This document shows positions 43,303 through 51,728 of a stretch of 64,000 nt of DNA, piece by piece. Source of the DNA: Gammaproteobacteria bacterium (GTDB taxonomy: Bacteria > Pseudomonadota > Gammaproteobacteria > Pseudomonadales > Pseudohongiellaceae); the NCBI GenBank assembly GCA_029253585.1, contig JAQWZF010000021.1:62001-126000 (forward strand), read 5' to 3'. The notes below the pieces were generated by a model. The model worked only from the letters and a program-made list of their open reading frames with translations, was not told the DNA's origin and searched no databases. Made by a program: the position numbers and the translations under genes. The number at the start of each line of letters is the position of its first letter. Positions within the stretch are counted from its first letter, which is position 1.

Positions 43303-45267
43303 ATGACTAGCGAGCAAACCACCTCATTCGATCAAATGGAGCTAGCAAAGCCCCTATTGAAAGCGCTAGTCGAAGTAGGCTACGAATCTCCTTCCCCCAT
43401 TCAGGCAGAAACTATCCCCCTGCTGCTGGAGGGCAGAGACGTGCTTGGTCAGGCTCAGACTGGAACGGGCAAGACTGCCGCCTTCGCATTACCCATCTTG
43501 TCCAGACTAGACACGAAGCAGAAAGACCCTCAGGTGCTGGTTCTCGCACCCACACGAGAGCTCGCGATTCAAGTCGCCGAGGCCTTTCAGAAGTATGCTA
43601 CCCATATGAAGGGTTTTCATGTGCTTCCGGTCTACGGCGGGCAGGACTATAGCGGTCAGATACGCGCGTTGAAACGCGGCGTTCACGTAGTGGTCGGCAC
43701 GCCCGGTCGCGTAATGGACCATATGCGCAAAGGCACCCTGAAGTTAAATCAACTTAGCACCCTCGTCCTGGACGAAGCAGATGAGATGTTACGCATGGGG
43801 TTCATCGATGATGTCGAATGGATTCTCGAGCAAACACCAAAAGACCGGCAGATAGCGCTGTTCTCCGCCACTATGCCTACCCAGGTGCGGCGCATCGCCA
43901 ACCAACACCTGAACAATCCGGCGGAAATAACAATCAAGATGACGACGGCTTCCGCATCACTTATCCGCCAACGCTATTGGCCTGTGAGCGGCATTCACAA
44001 GCTGGACGCCCTGACCCGGATTCTGGAAGCCGAAACATTCGATGCCATGCTGATCTTCGTGCGCACACGTATTCTTACTGTTGATCTGGCAGAGAAGCTC
44101 TCCGCTAGAGGGTTCTCGGCCACGGCTCTAAATGGCGACATACCACAGAAACAGCGTGAGAGAACCGTCGAGCGACTAAAGAAAGGGTCTCTGGACATTC
44201 TGGTTGCAACTGATGTGGCAGCACGAGGTCTGGACGTAGACCGCATCAGTCATGTGGTGAACTATGATATTCCCTACGATACGGAAGCCTATATACACCG
44301 CATCGGCAGAACCGGCAGAGCCGGCCGCGAAGGTGACGCGATACTCTTCGTGGCGCCTCGCGAAAAGAGAATGTTGGGCGCCATCGAGAGGGCGACGAAC
44401 AAGAAAATTGAGTTAATGGAACTGCCTTCCACGCAACTGATCAACGACCGCCGCATCGAACAGTTCAAACAGTCGATAGCAGACACAATCGCTAGCGAAG
44501 ACCTGAAGTTTTACTCTGAGTTGATCGAGCAGTTTGAGAAAGAACACGACCAACCCATGCTAACCATAGCATCGGCGATGGCACATCTGGCGCAGGGGAA
44601 TACTCCGCTACTGCTACAGAACAAGCCCAAGCGCAAACCAGAGAAGCCCAGAAGGGAATCTGACTCAGAGTCCAGAGGGAACCCGCGCAAGAGGGATTTC
44701 TCCGAATCCAGAGAAAAACCAAACAGAAAAGAATTCTCAGAGCCCAGGGAAAAGTTTCGCCCTAGACCATCTCGAGAAAACAGCCCGCCCGAGAAAGGCA
44801 TGGAACGCTTTCGCATAGAGGTCGGCCATAAGCATGAAGTTATGCCAGGAAATATCGTCGGCGCCATTGCCAACGAGGCTGGCATAGATACCCAGCACAT
44901 CGGTCGCATTACCATCAATGAAGACCACAGCACCGTCGATCTTCCCAGCGACATGCCAGACGAGATATTCAAGGAATTGAAGAATGTCTGGGTTTCGGGT
45001 CAGACTCTAAAAATATCTCGCGTAGGTGGCGGTGGAAAATTCTCAAGATCATTGCGTCCGTCTTTTGTAAAGTCAGGCAGATCCGATAGGCCTGACAAGA
45101 CGAAGAAGCCAAAGAAACCGAAGCGCAAGTCGCTCTCTAAAGACAAATCAAAGGGTAAGTCTAACGCCAAGCCCACCGAGAGTGAGAAGAAAGCCAAAGC
45201 GGCCGCTAAGAAGAAGTCTCGTCACAGAAACCGACCGGGCGCACCAAAAAAGAAAGCCGACAGTTAG
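43303..45267 (+). CDS. deaD: DEAD-box RNA helicase DeaD/CsdA
   Basis: A 654-residue protein with DEAD-box motifs in order. These are the Q-motif region (FDQMELAKPLL), AQTGTGKT at about residues 53-60, PTRELA, GTPGR, DEAD near 156, SAT, ARGLDV and HRIGRTGRAG. After about residue 485 a DbpA-type RNA-binding domain follows (RFRIEVGHKHEVMPGNIVGA), then a long Lys- and Ser-rich tail. It unwinds RNA, mainly for ribosome assembly and cold-shock translation. The long 5' gap with a small hairpin (GGATAG-TCT-CTATCC at 43201-43215) fits a long regulated leader. Confidence 0.9.
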   Translation: MTSEQTTSFDQMELAKPLLKALVEVGYESPSPIQAETIPLLLEGRDVLGQAQTGTGKTAAFALPILSRLDTKQKDPQVLVLAPTRELAIQVAEAFQKYATHMKGFHVLPVYGGQDYSGQIRALKRGVHVVVGTPGRVMDHMRKGTLKLNQLSTLVLDEADEMLRMGFIDDVEWILEQTPKDRQIALFSATMPTQVRRIANQHLNNPAEITIKMTTASASLIRQRYWPVSGIHKLDALTRILEAETFDAMLIFVRTRILTVDLAEKLSARGFSATALNGDIPQKQRERTVERLKKGSLDILVATDVAARGLDVDRISHVVNYDIPYDTEAYIHRIGRTGRAGREGDAILFVAPREKRMLGAIERATNKKIELMELPSTQLINDRRIEQFKQSIADTIASEDLKFYSELIEQFEKEHDQPMLTIASAMAHLAQGNTPLLLQNKPKRKPEKPRRESDSESRGNPRKRDFSESREKPNRKEFSEPREKFRPRPSRENSPPEKGMERFRIEVGHKHEVMPGNIVGAIANEAGIDTQHIGRITINEDHSTVDLPSDMPDEIFKELKNVWVSGQTLKISRVGGGGKFSRSLRPSFVKSGRSDRPDKTKKPKKPKRKSLSKDKSKGKSNAKPTESEKKAKAAAKKKSRHRNRPGAPKKKADS

Positions 45268-45283
45268 CGCAACAGAACCAACC

Positions 45284-46966
45284 CTATGCAATATGGTGAC
45301 GGCTATTCACCGGGCGCATAAGCGCATTGCTGATCAGCGCTATCCCCAGTAATGCCGCCATCAGAATCATGGTCGAATTATACAAGCCACTTGTGGGATC
45401 GACCGTGCCCGGGGGTGCTATTTCCATGAGTCGCGCAATCGTCACAGAATTTTGATCGATCAATAGCTGCACCTGTTCCACGGGCGCACCGAATTGCTCC
45501 TGAAATGCGGAAGGATCGATTACCTGCATTAGATCGTTGATTGCCGTAGTGACTGAATTCTGTCGAAGCGACGTTATAGCCAGGGGGCCTAATACGCCCG
45601 CTGTACTCCACGCAGTCAGCAGTCGGCCGTGAATTCCTCCCACATAGCGTGTGCCAAAAATGTCGGCTAGATAGGCAGGGATAGTCGCAAAACCGCCTCC
45701 GTACATTGTAAATATGATCATGGTGGCGGCGTAGAAGTACACCAGCCACACAACCGAGGGGCTTGCGCTTACCTGCTGCGCTGAATACGGCACCGAAATA
45801 TACAGCGCTATACCTAACACAAAGAATATCCAGTAGGTGTTGCGCCTTCCGATGTAATCCGATGCACTGGCCCAGATAAACCTTCCCACCATATTGAACG
45901 CGCTGATCATAACTACATAGGTCGCTGCAAACGAGGTGTTAACGATACCTGGAAGCGACGATCCAAAAATTTCACTAATCATGGTGCGAGCCACACCCAA
46001 CACCCCGATTCCTGCCGTCACGTTCAAACACAGTACTATCCATAGCTGATAGAACTGCGGTGTTTTTAGTGCCTGATCGATGTCGACATCTTTATCTGAT
46101 ATCAGCGCATTGCGCGAACCCTGCTCCGGTTCAGCCCAGCCCTCAGGCTTCCAACCCTCTGCAGGCAATCGATAGGAGAATGCCGCCACGAGAATTACCA
46201 TGAAGTAGATGAGCCCCAAAACGAGAAACGTCTCAGCGACCCCGGAGGCACCAGTGTTCACTACATATACACCCTCGGGCCCGGGAACAGTCAAATCCCG
46301 CACCTCGGCTGCACCGATAACGACTACTTCCTGCAATGTTCCTGCTAGTTCAACAAACCGCCTGCCAGCTTGTGTCACCAGATTCACGTCCGCAGTCGTT
46401 CCAAGATAATCAGGTGCTCGGTAAAACAGACGGATAAAAAACTCTTTGACAGGAGCGCCTATCATCGCGCCGCCGCCGAAGCCCATTATCGCCATGCCTG
46501 CTGCCATGCCACGCCTATCGGGAAACCAACGAATCAGTGTACTGACCGGAGAGACATAACCAAGGCCCAAACCACAGCCGCCTATCACCCCATAGCCTAG
46601 ATAAAGGAGCCACAGCTGATGTGTCATTATGCCGATGCCGCCGATGACATAGCCACCACCCCAACAGCAAGCGGACACAACACCAACCATTCTAGGCCCG
46701 ACCTGCTCCAACCACTTCCCCGCGAATGCTGCCGCCAAACCTAGAAACACGATGGCAACGGTGAAAACCCACACGACTTCGCTCAGGTTCCAGTCATCCG
46801 CCGCGGTGGTAACCACGCCAAGCACACGGGTAAGAGGGGGGTTGTAAATACTCCACGCATAGACAGAGCCTATACACAGATGAATAGCGACGGATGCAAC
46901 CGGCACTCGCCAGCGATTGTAATCTGCAGGCGCGATAATATTTTCTTTCGAGAGGAGATTGGCCAT
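45284..46966 (-). CDS. MFS transporter of the OFA (oxalate/formate) family
   Basis: Start chosen at 46966 (560 residues). Twelve membrane helices are present, with the OFA-type opening SVAIHLCIGSVYAWSIYNPP (about residues 26-45) and GYVSPVSTLIRWFPDRRGMA at about 146-165. A second half carries FATIPAYLADIFGTRYVG. A long periplasmic loop between helices 5 and 6 (about 190-240) is common in this family. It probably exchanges a dicarboxylate or monocarboxylate; oxalate transport is only a family label. It converges with deaD, leaving 16 bases between stop codons. Confidence 0.85.
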   Translation of the reverse strand: MANLLSKENIIAPADYNRWRVPVASVAIHLCIGSVYAWSIYNPPLTRVLGVVTTAADDWNLSEVVWVFTVAIVFLGLAAAFAGKWLEQVGPRMVGVVSACCWGGGYVIGGIGIMTHQLWLLYLGYGVIGGCGLGLGYVSPVSTLIRWFPDRRGMAAGMAIMGFGGGAMIGAPVKEFFIRLFYRAPDYLGTTADVNLVTQAGRRFVELAGTLQEVVVIGAAEVRDLTVPGPEGVYVVNTGASGVAETFLVLGLIYFMVILVAAFSYRLPAEGWKPEGWAEPEQGSRNALISDKDVDIDQALKTPQFYQLWIVLCLNVTAGIGVLGVARTMISEIFGSSLPGIVNTSFAATYVVMISAFNMVGRFIWASASDYIGRRNTYWIFFVLGIALYISVPYSAQQVSASPSVVWLVYFYAATMIIFTMYGGGFATIPAYLADIFGTRYVGGIHGRLLTAWSTAGVLGPLAITSLRQNSVTTAINDLMQVIDPSAFQEQFGAPVEQVQLLIDQNSVTIARLMEIAPPGTVDPTSGLYNSTMILMAALLGIALISNALMRPVNSRHHIA

Positions 46967-47395
46967 AGTCAACGGACTCACTCTTTGTTACTTATTATTT
47001 TTAGTGGAACGCTATTTTAGTTTCTCTGTCTAGATGTAATTTCCAGCAATCCTGCTTCAGAGAAAAAAATCTTTCGCGATCTTTCCCCGCGCTAGACCTG
47101 GGAACAAGAGATCATTAGTACTGCTTTCTAGCATGGGCGAGACAAGCAGAAGTTTCAAGCCTTATTAGATCGATTCCCTGCGGGCCCCATGTTGCTGTAA
47201 GTATTGCACCCAATTCCCTGTGCTGCTGAGCCCACGCAGGAAGAACATCCAGCGCAGTTAACAATGCGCAATAGCCGCTAACTAGTAATGGCTGAAGGTA
47301 ATTGGCGCATCTTATTATCTAGCAATAAAAAAGGGGCGCAAATCTTCATTTGCACCCCCTTTTACAATCAACCCTAAAGTCGAAATTCGTTCAAA
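46967..47395. other. 429-bp gap between OFA transporter and NHL propeller copy 2
   Basis: No gene is supported here. It holds, near 47264-47310, an imperfect hairpin: ATGCGC-AAT pairs with ATT-G-GCGCAT, with AGCC/GGCT inside. The terminator of the propeller gene at 47327-47363 follows. The first part is AT-rich and would hold the promoter of the OFA gene. A small RNA or remnant of a lost gene is possible, but not shown. Confidence 0.5.
47327..47363 (-). terminator. Rho-independent terminator of the NHL propeller gene
   Basis: The stem AAAAGGGG-GCAAAT pairs with ATTTGC-CCCC-TTTT across a CTTC loop with one mismatch and one bulge. Read on the minus strand it ends in a run of T, 33 bases after the stop codon of the propeller gene. 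Confidence 0.85.
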
Positions 47396-48568
47396 TCAAG
47401 GAATTAACCTTGGTATGAATTTAGTCATGCCCTGGATCGGACCCACTTCGCCGGCATAGACAACGCCATTGCGATCAACCGTTACACCCTCACCCATGGA
47501 GCCGAGGCCGCCCATACCGGAGCCGCGCTCGGAGTCGTGTGCCTTAACGTAGTAGAGCACTTCACCGGTGCGCGCATTTCCTACACGCAGACCCTTCTGC
47601 CAACCCGGGTTGTAGTTTTCATCTGACTCGGAGTCGATGGCATACAACATATCGGTGTTCGGATCGATAAACAGACCACTAATGCGGCTGAACTGATACC
47701 AGGTGTCCAGATGATCACCGTCTTGGGTGAAAATCTGAATACGGCTATTGCCACGGTCGGCAACGAATAATCGGCCCTGTGAATCCATAGCTAGTGAGTG
47801 AGGCGATCGAAACTGCCCGTCCTCAAAGCCGAATTCACCGAAGCTCTTGATGAAGGTACCGTCTGGCTCGAACATTGAGATGCGGCTCTTCGCCGTTGGG
47901 CCCGCTTCGTTCTGAAATTGCGCGCCGTGCGTGTCGCCCACATAGATAGTGCCATTCGGTGCTACCAGCACGTCATTCGGCGCATCGAAATGAGTGGGTG
48001 GATCGCCCGCCTCACCCGGCGTTCCCAAGGTCATCAGCAGTTCGCCCTGTGGGCTGAACTTCAGCACAACATGACCCTTGCCCGCGGCAGAAGGATTCTC
48101 TGCCAGTTCGTTGGCGTTTGCAGCCCTGGCATCGACTACCCAGACGTTGCCTTCGCTATCGACATCCATACCATGAGGCCAGATTATCTGACCGGCACCA
48201 AAGCTCTGAACCACGTTGCCATCCGGATCCAGTTTAACCATAGGATCTACGTTGGAAGTTGCACAGGAGTTTGTACCACAGCGATCGCCAGCCCAAACAT
48301 GAATGCCATCTATATCGATGTTAACTGCGCTAACCGATCCCCAGCTACGACCATCTGGCAGTGTGCCAAAATTACGCTGCGTCTCGTAGGGGTTCGGCAG
48401 ATGATTGACTGGCTCCTGATCGGCGTGTGCAGCTGGCTGGATCGCACCCGGACGAGCAGGCTGCGCCACAGCGGCGGTGGAAAGCAACGACAATGCGATG
48501 CTTGCTACACCGGCAGTAAAGAGGAAACGCGCCCCAATTTTGGGTGCAGCTTTATAGGTTTTGTTCAT
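47396..48568 (-). CDS. Secreted NHL-repeat (6-bladed) beta-propeller protein, copy 2
   Basis: A 390-residue protein with a signal peptide (about 1-36, ending AVAQ). Its blades match copy 1 at 2612 in order: IWPHGMDVDSEGNVWVVDA, VLKFSPQGELLMTLGTPGEA, GRLFVADRGNSRIQIF and the DSESDENYNPGW segment. A Cys pair in blade 1 (RCGTNSCATSN) also corresponds to the copy 1 pair. It is followed by a good terminator. No partner gene is close. Function is unknown, perhaps binding or a lyase- or lactonase-type reaction. Confidence 0.8.
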   Translation of the reverse strand: MNKTYKAAPKIGARFLFTAGVASIALSLLSTAAVAQPARPGAIQPAAHADQEPVNHLPNPYETQRNFGTLPDGRSWGSVSAVNIDIDGIHVWAGDRCGTNSCATSNVDPMVKLDPDGNVVQSFGAGQIIWPHGMDVDSEGNVWVVDARAANANELAENPSAAGKGHVVLKFSPQGELLMTLGTPGEAGDPPTHFDAPNDVLVAPNGTIYVGDTHGAQFQNEAGPTAKSRISMFEPDGTFIKSFGEFGFEDGQFRSPHSLAMDSQGRLFVADRGNSRIQIFTQDGDHLDTWYQFSRISGLFIDPNTDMLYAIDSESDENYNPGWQKGLRVGNARTGEVLYYVKAHDSERGSGMGGLGSMGEGVTVDRNGVVYAGEVGPIQGMTKFIPRLIP

Positions 48569-48883
48569 TATTCACCTCGTAGAACTTCATGATTAACTCT
48601 TGATTTTACTTCTTACAAAAGTCCACTCTCGATTTCGCGGCAGACTGAGACTCAGCGTCTTGTATCTAAAAACTCCGACCTGGGCGCTGAGTAGTAACTG
48701 ACTGAAACACCCTAGCCTATAGTATCTATAAACAGGGACAACCTCAGAACATGAACTCTCGGGAAGGCATTGTCAAGACGGCTTGTCGCTGGGGAAGATC
48801 CCAAACTCGCATTCTGACCGGAAACCCTAGACTCCCGTCTGCTGGCTGTTTATGCTCTGGCTCTCAATTAGGGAGAGGCAGGC
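48569..48883. other. 315-bp divergent spacer between propeller and SSS-partner genes
   Basis: No gene is supported here. The minus-strand side has the ribosome-binding region of the propeller (rc of TTCACCTCGTAG). The plus-strand end shows GGGAGAGGCAGGC before ATG 48884, a fair Shine-Dalgarno. No convincing -35/-10 pair was found. Confidence 0.4.
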
Positions 48884-49417
48884 ATGCGCAGCAAATTGAT
48901 AGTCGTAATTTTCGCCACCACCGTGATGATGGCAGGCCTGTTAATGGCGATCGTCCTGGCGGATTCTGTGCCCAATGGCGCCGGACTCGCACACCCCGAA
49001 TTCAACGGCATGCAGGCCGGTGGCGACGGCGGTGCTCGCCTGAAACACATAGGCAGCCTTGCCTTCGCCTTCCAGAGCCTGCTCCTGGTGCTGATCGTCT
49101 GCCTCGCCGCATTGGGCGTTTCCGAGCAACGGCGCAGCACCGAACTCTGGGCCTATTTGGGCGGCACACTTCTGTTCAGTCTGTTCGTCTGGTATCAAAT
49201 GTACTCAAGCCACCAGGAATTCCTTGCGACTGGCACCACTGACTATTTCATGGGCTTCCCGGTCGCAACCGCCTGGCAGGTATATGGCACCTGGCTGGGT
49301 GCCATCCCGTTAATAATTCTCTACACCGTGGGATTTCGTAAATTTATTTTTACCGAAGAAGACGAGCGCAAATACGAGCAGTTATTAGAAGAGATCAAAG
49401 CAAGATCGGAGCAGTAG
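48884..49417 (+). CDS. Small membrane protein preceding the SSS symporter
   Basis: A 177-residue protein with four membrane helices at about residues 5-26, 58-80, 92-112 and 128-150, and a charged cytoplasmic tail (EEDERKYEQLLEEIKARSEQ). The position, one gene ahead of a large sodium symporter with a gap of 4 bases, mirrors the small-plus-large subunit layout of some SSS systems, but the sequence is not a DUF485 or DUF4212 match by eye. The role, perhaps assembly or substrate recognition, is inferred. Confidence 0.6.
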   Translation: MRSKLIVVIFATTVMMAGLLMAIVLADSVPNGAGLAHPEFNGMQAGGDGGARLKHIGSLAFAFQSLLLVLIVCLAALGVSEQRRSTELWAYLGGTLLFSLFVWYQMYSSHQEFLATGTTDYFMGFPVATAWQVYGTWLGAIPLIILYTVGFRKFIFTEEDERKYEQLLEEIKARSEQ

Positions 49418-49421
49418 CCAC

Positions 49422-50918
49422 ATGGAAGCCTACAGACAGGAAATAATTGTTGGCGCGGTAGTCATCTACATGATTTTTTGCGTTATTACCGGCCTATGGG
49501 CCATGCGCCGCACGAAAAACTCTAGCGACTTTTTCATAGCGGGCCGTGGACTGGGACCCATCGTCGTCTCCCTCGCCCTGTTTTCCTCAACCTTAAGTGG
49601 CTTCGGCTTCGTCGGCGGACCCGGACTGGTGTATTCCATAGGTGTTAGTTCCTTCTGGATGATAGTCATCTCCTCTACCGGCTATGCTCTGGGTTTCTTC
49701 CTGGTAGCGAAGAGAATTCGTATGATCGCCGATGTTCGCAACTGCATATCATTGCCCGACGTTGTTGCGGCAAGATATAACAGCGAGGCGGTGCGATTTC
49801 TCATCGCCGTCACAATCGTTCTTGGGGTAATGGGGTATCTCGCCACGCAAATTCTAGCTATGGCTGTAGTCATGCAAGCGATACTCTCCGGCACGCAGAT
49901 GTTTGCCGACATTGGACTGGTCAGCTGCGTCGTAATCTCTTCCGCCGTATTGATTTTCTACTGCGTAACTGGAGGAATTATCGCCTCGGTTTACACCGAT
50001 GTAGTTCAGGGTGCGATTATGATGATCGCAGGCACACTAATTCTTCTTACTGCGATGTCTGTCTTCGACGGCGGCATGCAAGAAGCCACCTCCATAATTC
50101 TTGCCGACGATAGTGAGACGATAATGCCTTTCGGGGCAGCCGGGATAATGGCTTCGCTTGGCTGGTTCTTCGTCTTCGGCCTGGGTCTTGCCGGCCAACC
50201 TCACTTGGTTACGAAAATGATGATGAACAAGAAAATATCTGACAATCGAAGCATTCTTCCCATGTCACTATTCGGCTATGTTATGGCTGCTCTGCTGTGG
50301 GTTTCTATCGGCGTAATCATGCGCGCCGCCGTCATCGATGGTGTCATCCCGCCACTTGCCTTGCCCGATGATGCCGCCTCTATATTCCTCTCGGTATTCA
50401 CCAATCCACTTCTAGCTGGCATAGTTTTCGCCGGCCTCTTTGCCGCGATCATGTCCACATCGGATGCTTTCCTCAATATCGGAACAGCCGCGATCATTCA
50501 CGACATCCCTAAGGCCATTCGCGGGCACAGCGTACAGAATGAATTATTCTGGGCACGAGTGGTTACCGTGATACTGGCTATCGTTGCCGCCAGTTTCGCT
50601 CTGTACTCTCATTTTCAGGATGCCACACTGGTGGCTATACTCGGGGCGTTTGGCTGGGCAACTTTTGCGGCATCGATCTTTCCGGTACTTGCCATCGGTT
50701 TGAATTGGAAGGGCGCTACCGCGCTAGGCGCCGTTAGCGCCATAGTTTCTGCCCTGCTGATCAACTTCATCGTTCAACTCGCCGGGATAGTGCTGCCTTA
50801 TGGGATTCTAGGCGGTCTTATTGCTTTTGTTGTCTCTCTGCTGCTTTTTGTTGGCGTCTCACTCGTCACTAAGAAGCCAGAACTCGATGCCGATATGGAA
50901 GCTGTCCTCAACATCTAG
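49422..50918 (+). CDS. Sodium:solute symporter (SSS family)
   Basis: A 498-residue membrane protein with about 13 helices. The N-terminus has DFFIAGRGLGPIVVSLALFS then TLSGFGFVGGPGLVYSIG (about residues 35-70), the usual SSS signature. In the middle, GGIIASVYTDVVQGAIMMI (about 187-205) is the classical symporter motif, and GLAGQPHLVTKMM follows. It imports a small solute using a sodium gradient. The substrate cannot be stated. It is probably co-translated with the 177-residue gene and converges with the marR gene. Confidence 0.85.
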   Translation: MEAYRQEIIVGAVVIYMIFCVITGLWAMRRTKNSSDFFIAGRGLGPIVVSLALFSSTLSGFGFVGGPGLVYSIGVSSFWMIVISSTGYALGFFLVAKRIRMIADVRNCISLPDVVAARYNSEAVRFLIAVTIVLGVMGYLATQILAMAVVMQAILSGTQMFADIGLVSCVVISSAVLIFYCVTGGIIASVYTDVVQGAIMMIAGTLILLTAMSVFDGGMQEATSIILADDSETIMPFGAAGIMASLGWFFVFGLGLAGQPHLVTKMMMNKKISDNRSILPMSLFGYVMAALLWVSIGVIMRAAVIDGVIPPLALPDDAASIFLSVFTNPLLAGIVFAGLFAAIMSTSDAFLNIGTAAIIHDIPKAIRGHSVQNELFWARVVTVILAIVAASFALYSHFQDATLVAILGAFGWATFAASIFPVLAIGLNWKGATALGAVSAIVSALLINFIVQLAGIVLPYGILGGLIAFVVSLLLFVGVSLVTKKPELDADMEAVLNI

Positions 50919-50951
50919 GCCATACCTACCCGCCTTATCGGACATTTAACG

Positions 50952-51425
50952 CTAAGGGGTATCCAGCTCGCCCGTAGTCAGAATAGGCGAAGCATCGATA
51001 TCTTCTGCGTCCATAAGAACCGCTATACGTTGCATCGACCCGATTAACTGGTGCTGCTCCCAGCGCTCAAGCTTACGGTACTCTCTTAAAAAGCCAGCCT
51101 GCAAAGGCTCCGGCGCCAGTTCGATCATCTGCTTACCCTTCTCGGTAAGAAATATTTCAACGACGCGTTTGTCCTCTTTAGACTTGTGACGAAGGATGAG
51201 TTCGTTACGCTCCATTCTGTCGATTAGATTAGTCACCGTAGCCTGGGAGAGCAGAACCTCTTTAGCGATATTGGTGGGCGAGGGTATATCCAATTTCACC
51301 GCAGCCTCAAGCAGCAGTAATTGAGAAGTAGTCAATCCGGCCTCGCGCTGCAGCTTCTTTGAATGCAGGTCGATGGCACGGGTAATACGTCGCAGCGCGA
51401 TAAAGAGCTCTTCGTAATCTTTCAT
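50952..51425 (-). CDS. MarR-family transcriptional regulator
   Basis: A 157-residue protein with a winged helix. Helices include LHSKKLQREAGLTTSQLLLL, then the recognition region TNIAKEVLLSQATVTNLIDR and the wing RMERNELILRHKSKEDKRVV, typical of MarR. It should bind a palindromic operator and respond to a small molecule or oxidation. The TonB receptor gene is divergent across 303 bases, which makes it a reasonable target, besides its own gene and the symporter. Confidence 0.9.
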   Translation of the reverse strand: MKDYEELFIALRRITRAIDLHSKKLQREAGLTTSQLLLLEAAVKLDIPSPTNIAKEVLLSQATVTNLIDRMERNELILRHKSKEDKRVVEIFLTEKGKQMIELAPEPLQAGFLREYRKLERWEQHQLIGSMQRIAVLMDAEDIDASPILTTGELDTP

Positions 51426-51728
51426 AGTTTTTAACTCTGCAGTTCTTGTCGACTAGCTATACCCCACGGGCAATTCGGTTCAATTCTAGACTATGTTCTA
51501 CCCCAACATCATTAGACTTCTAATTATTTTCTATTAAACAAATTCCGCTTGATAACTCCAAGCATTACCCACAAGCCTTTACCTTGTTGTTAATATTGCT
51601 TTTTTCTGATAATCGCCGGTTCCAGCACGCTTTACCAAAGCTCTCTCCAGCAAAAACTCATGCAAAATACTTTGAGTACGTTATACTTTCGCCTTCATTT
51701 TTTAATCCACCCCCACTAAAGGCTCTTT
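51426..51728. other. 303-bp AT-rich divergent spacer, marR / TonB receptor
   Basis: No gene is supported here. The spacer is AT-rich near the receptor gene and holds the candidate promoter described separately. A second possible -10 (TATACT at 51682-51687) has no good -35. No convincing inverted repeat for MarR was found by eye. Confidence 0.4.
51584..51613 (+). promoter_or_regulatory. Candidate sigma-70 promoter for the TonB receptor
   Basis: A TTGTTG box (51584-51589) is followed after 18 bases by GATAAT (51608-51613). This is a fair match to -35 and -10 consensus and is about 115 bases ahead of the receptor ATG, leaving room for an untranslated leader. Confidence 0.4.
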
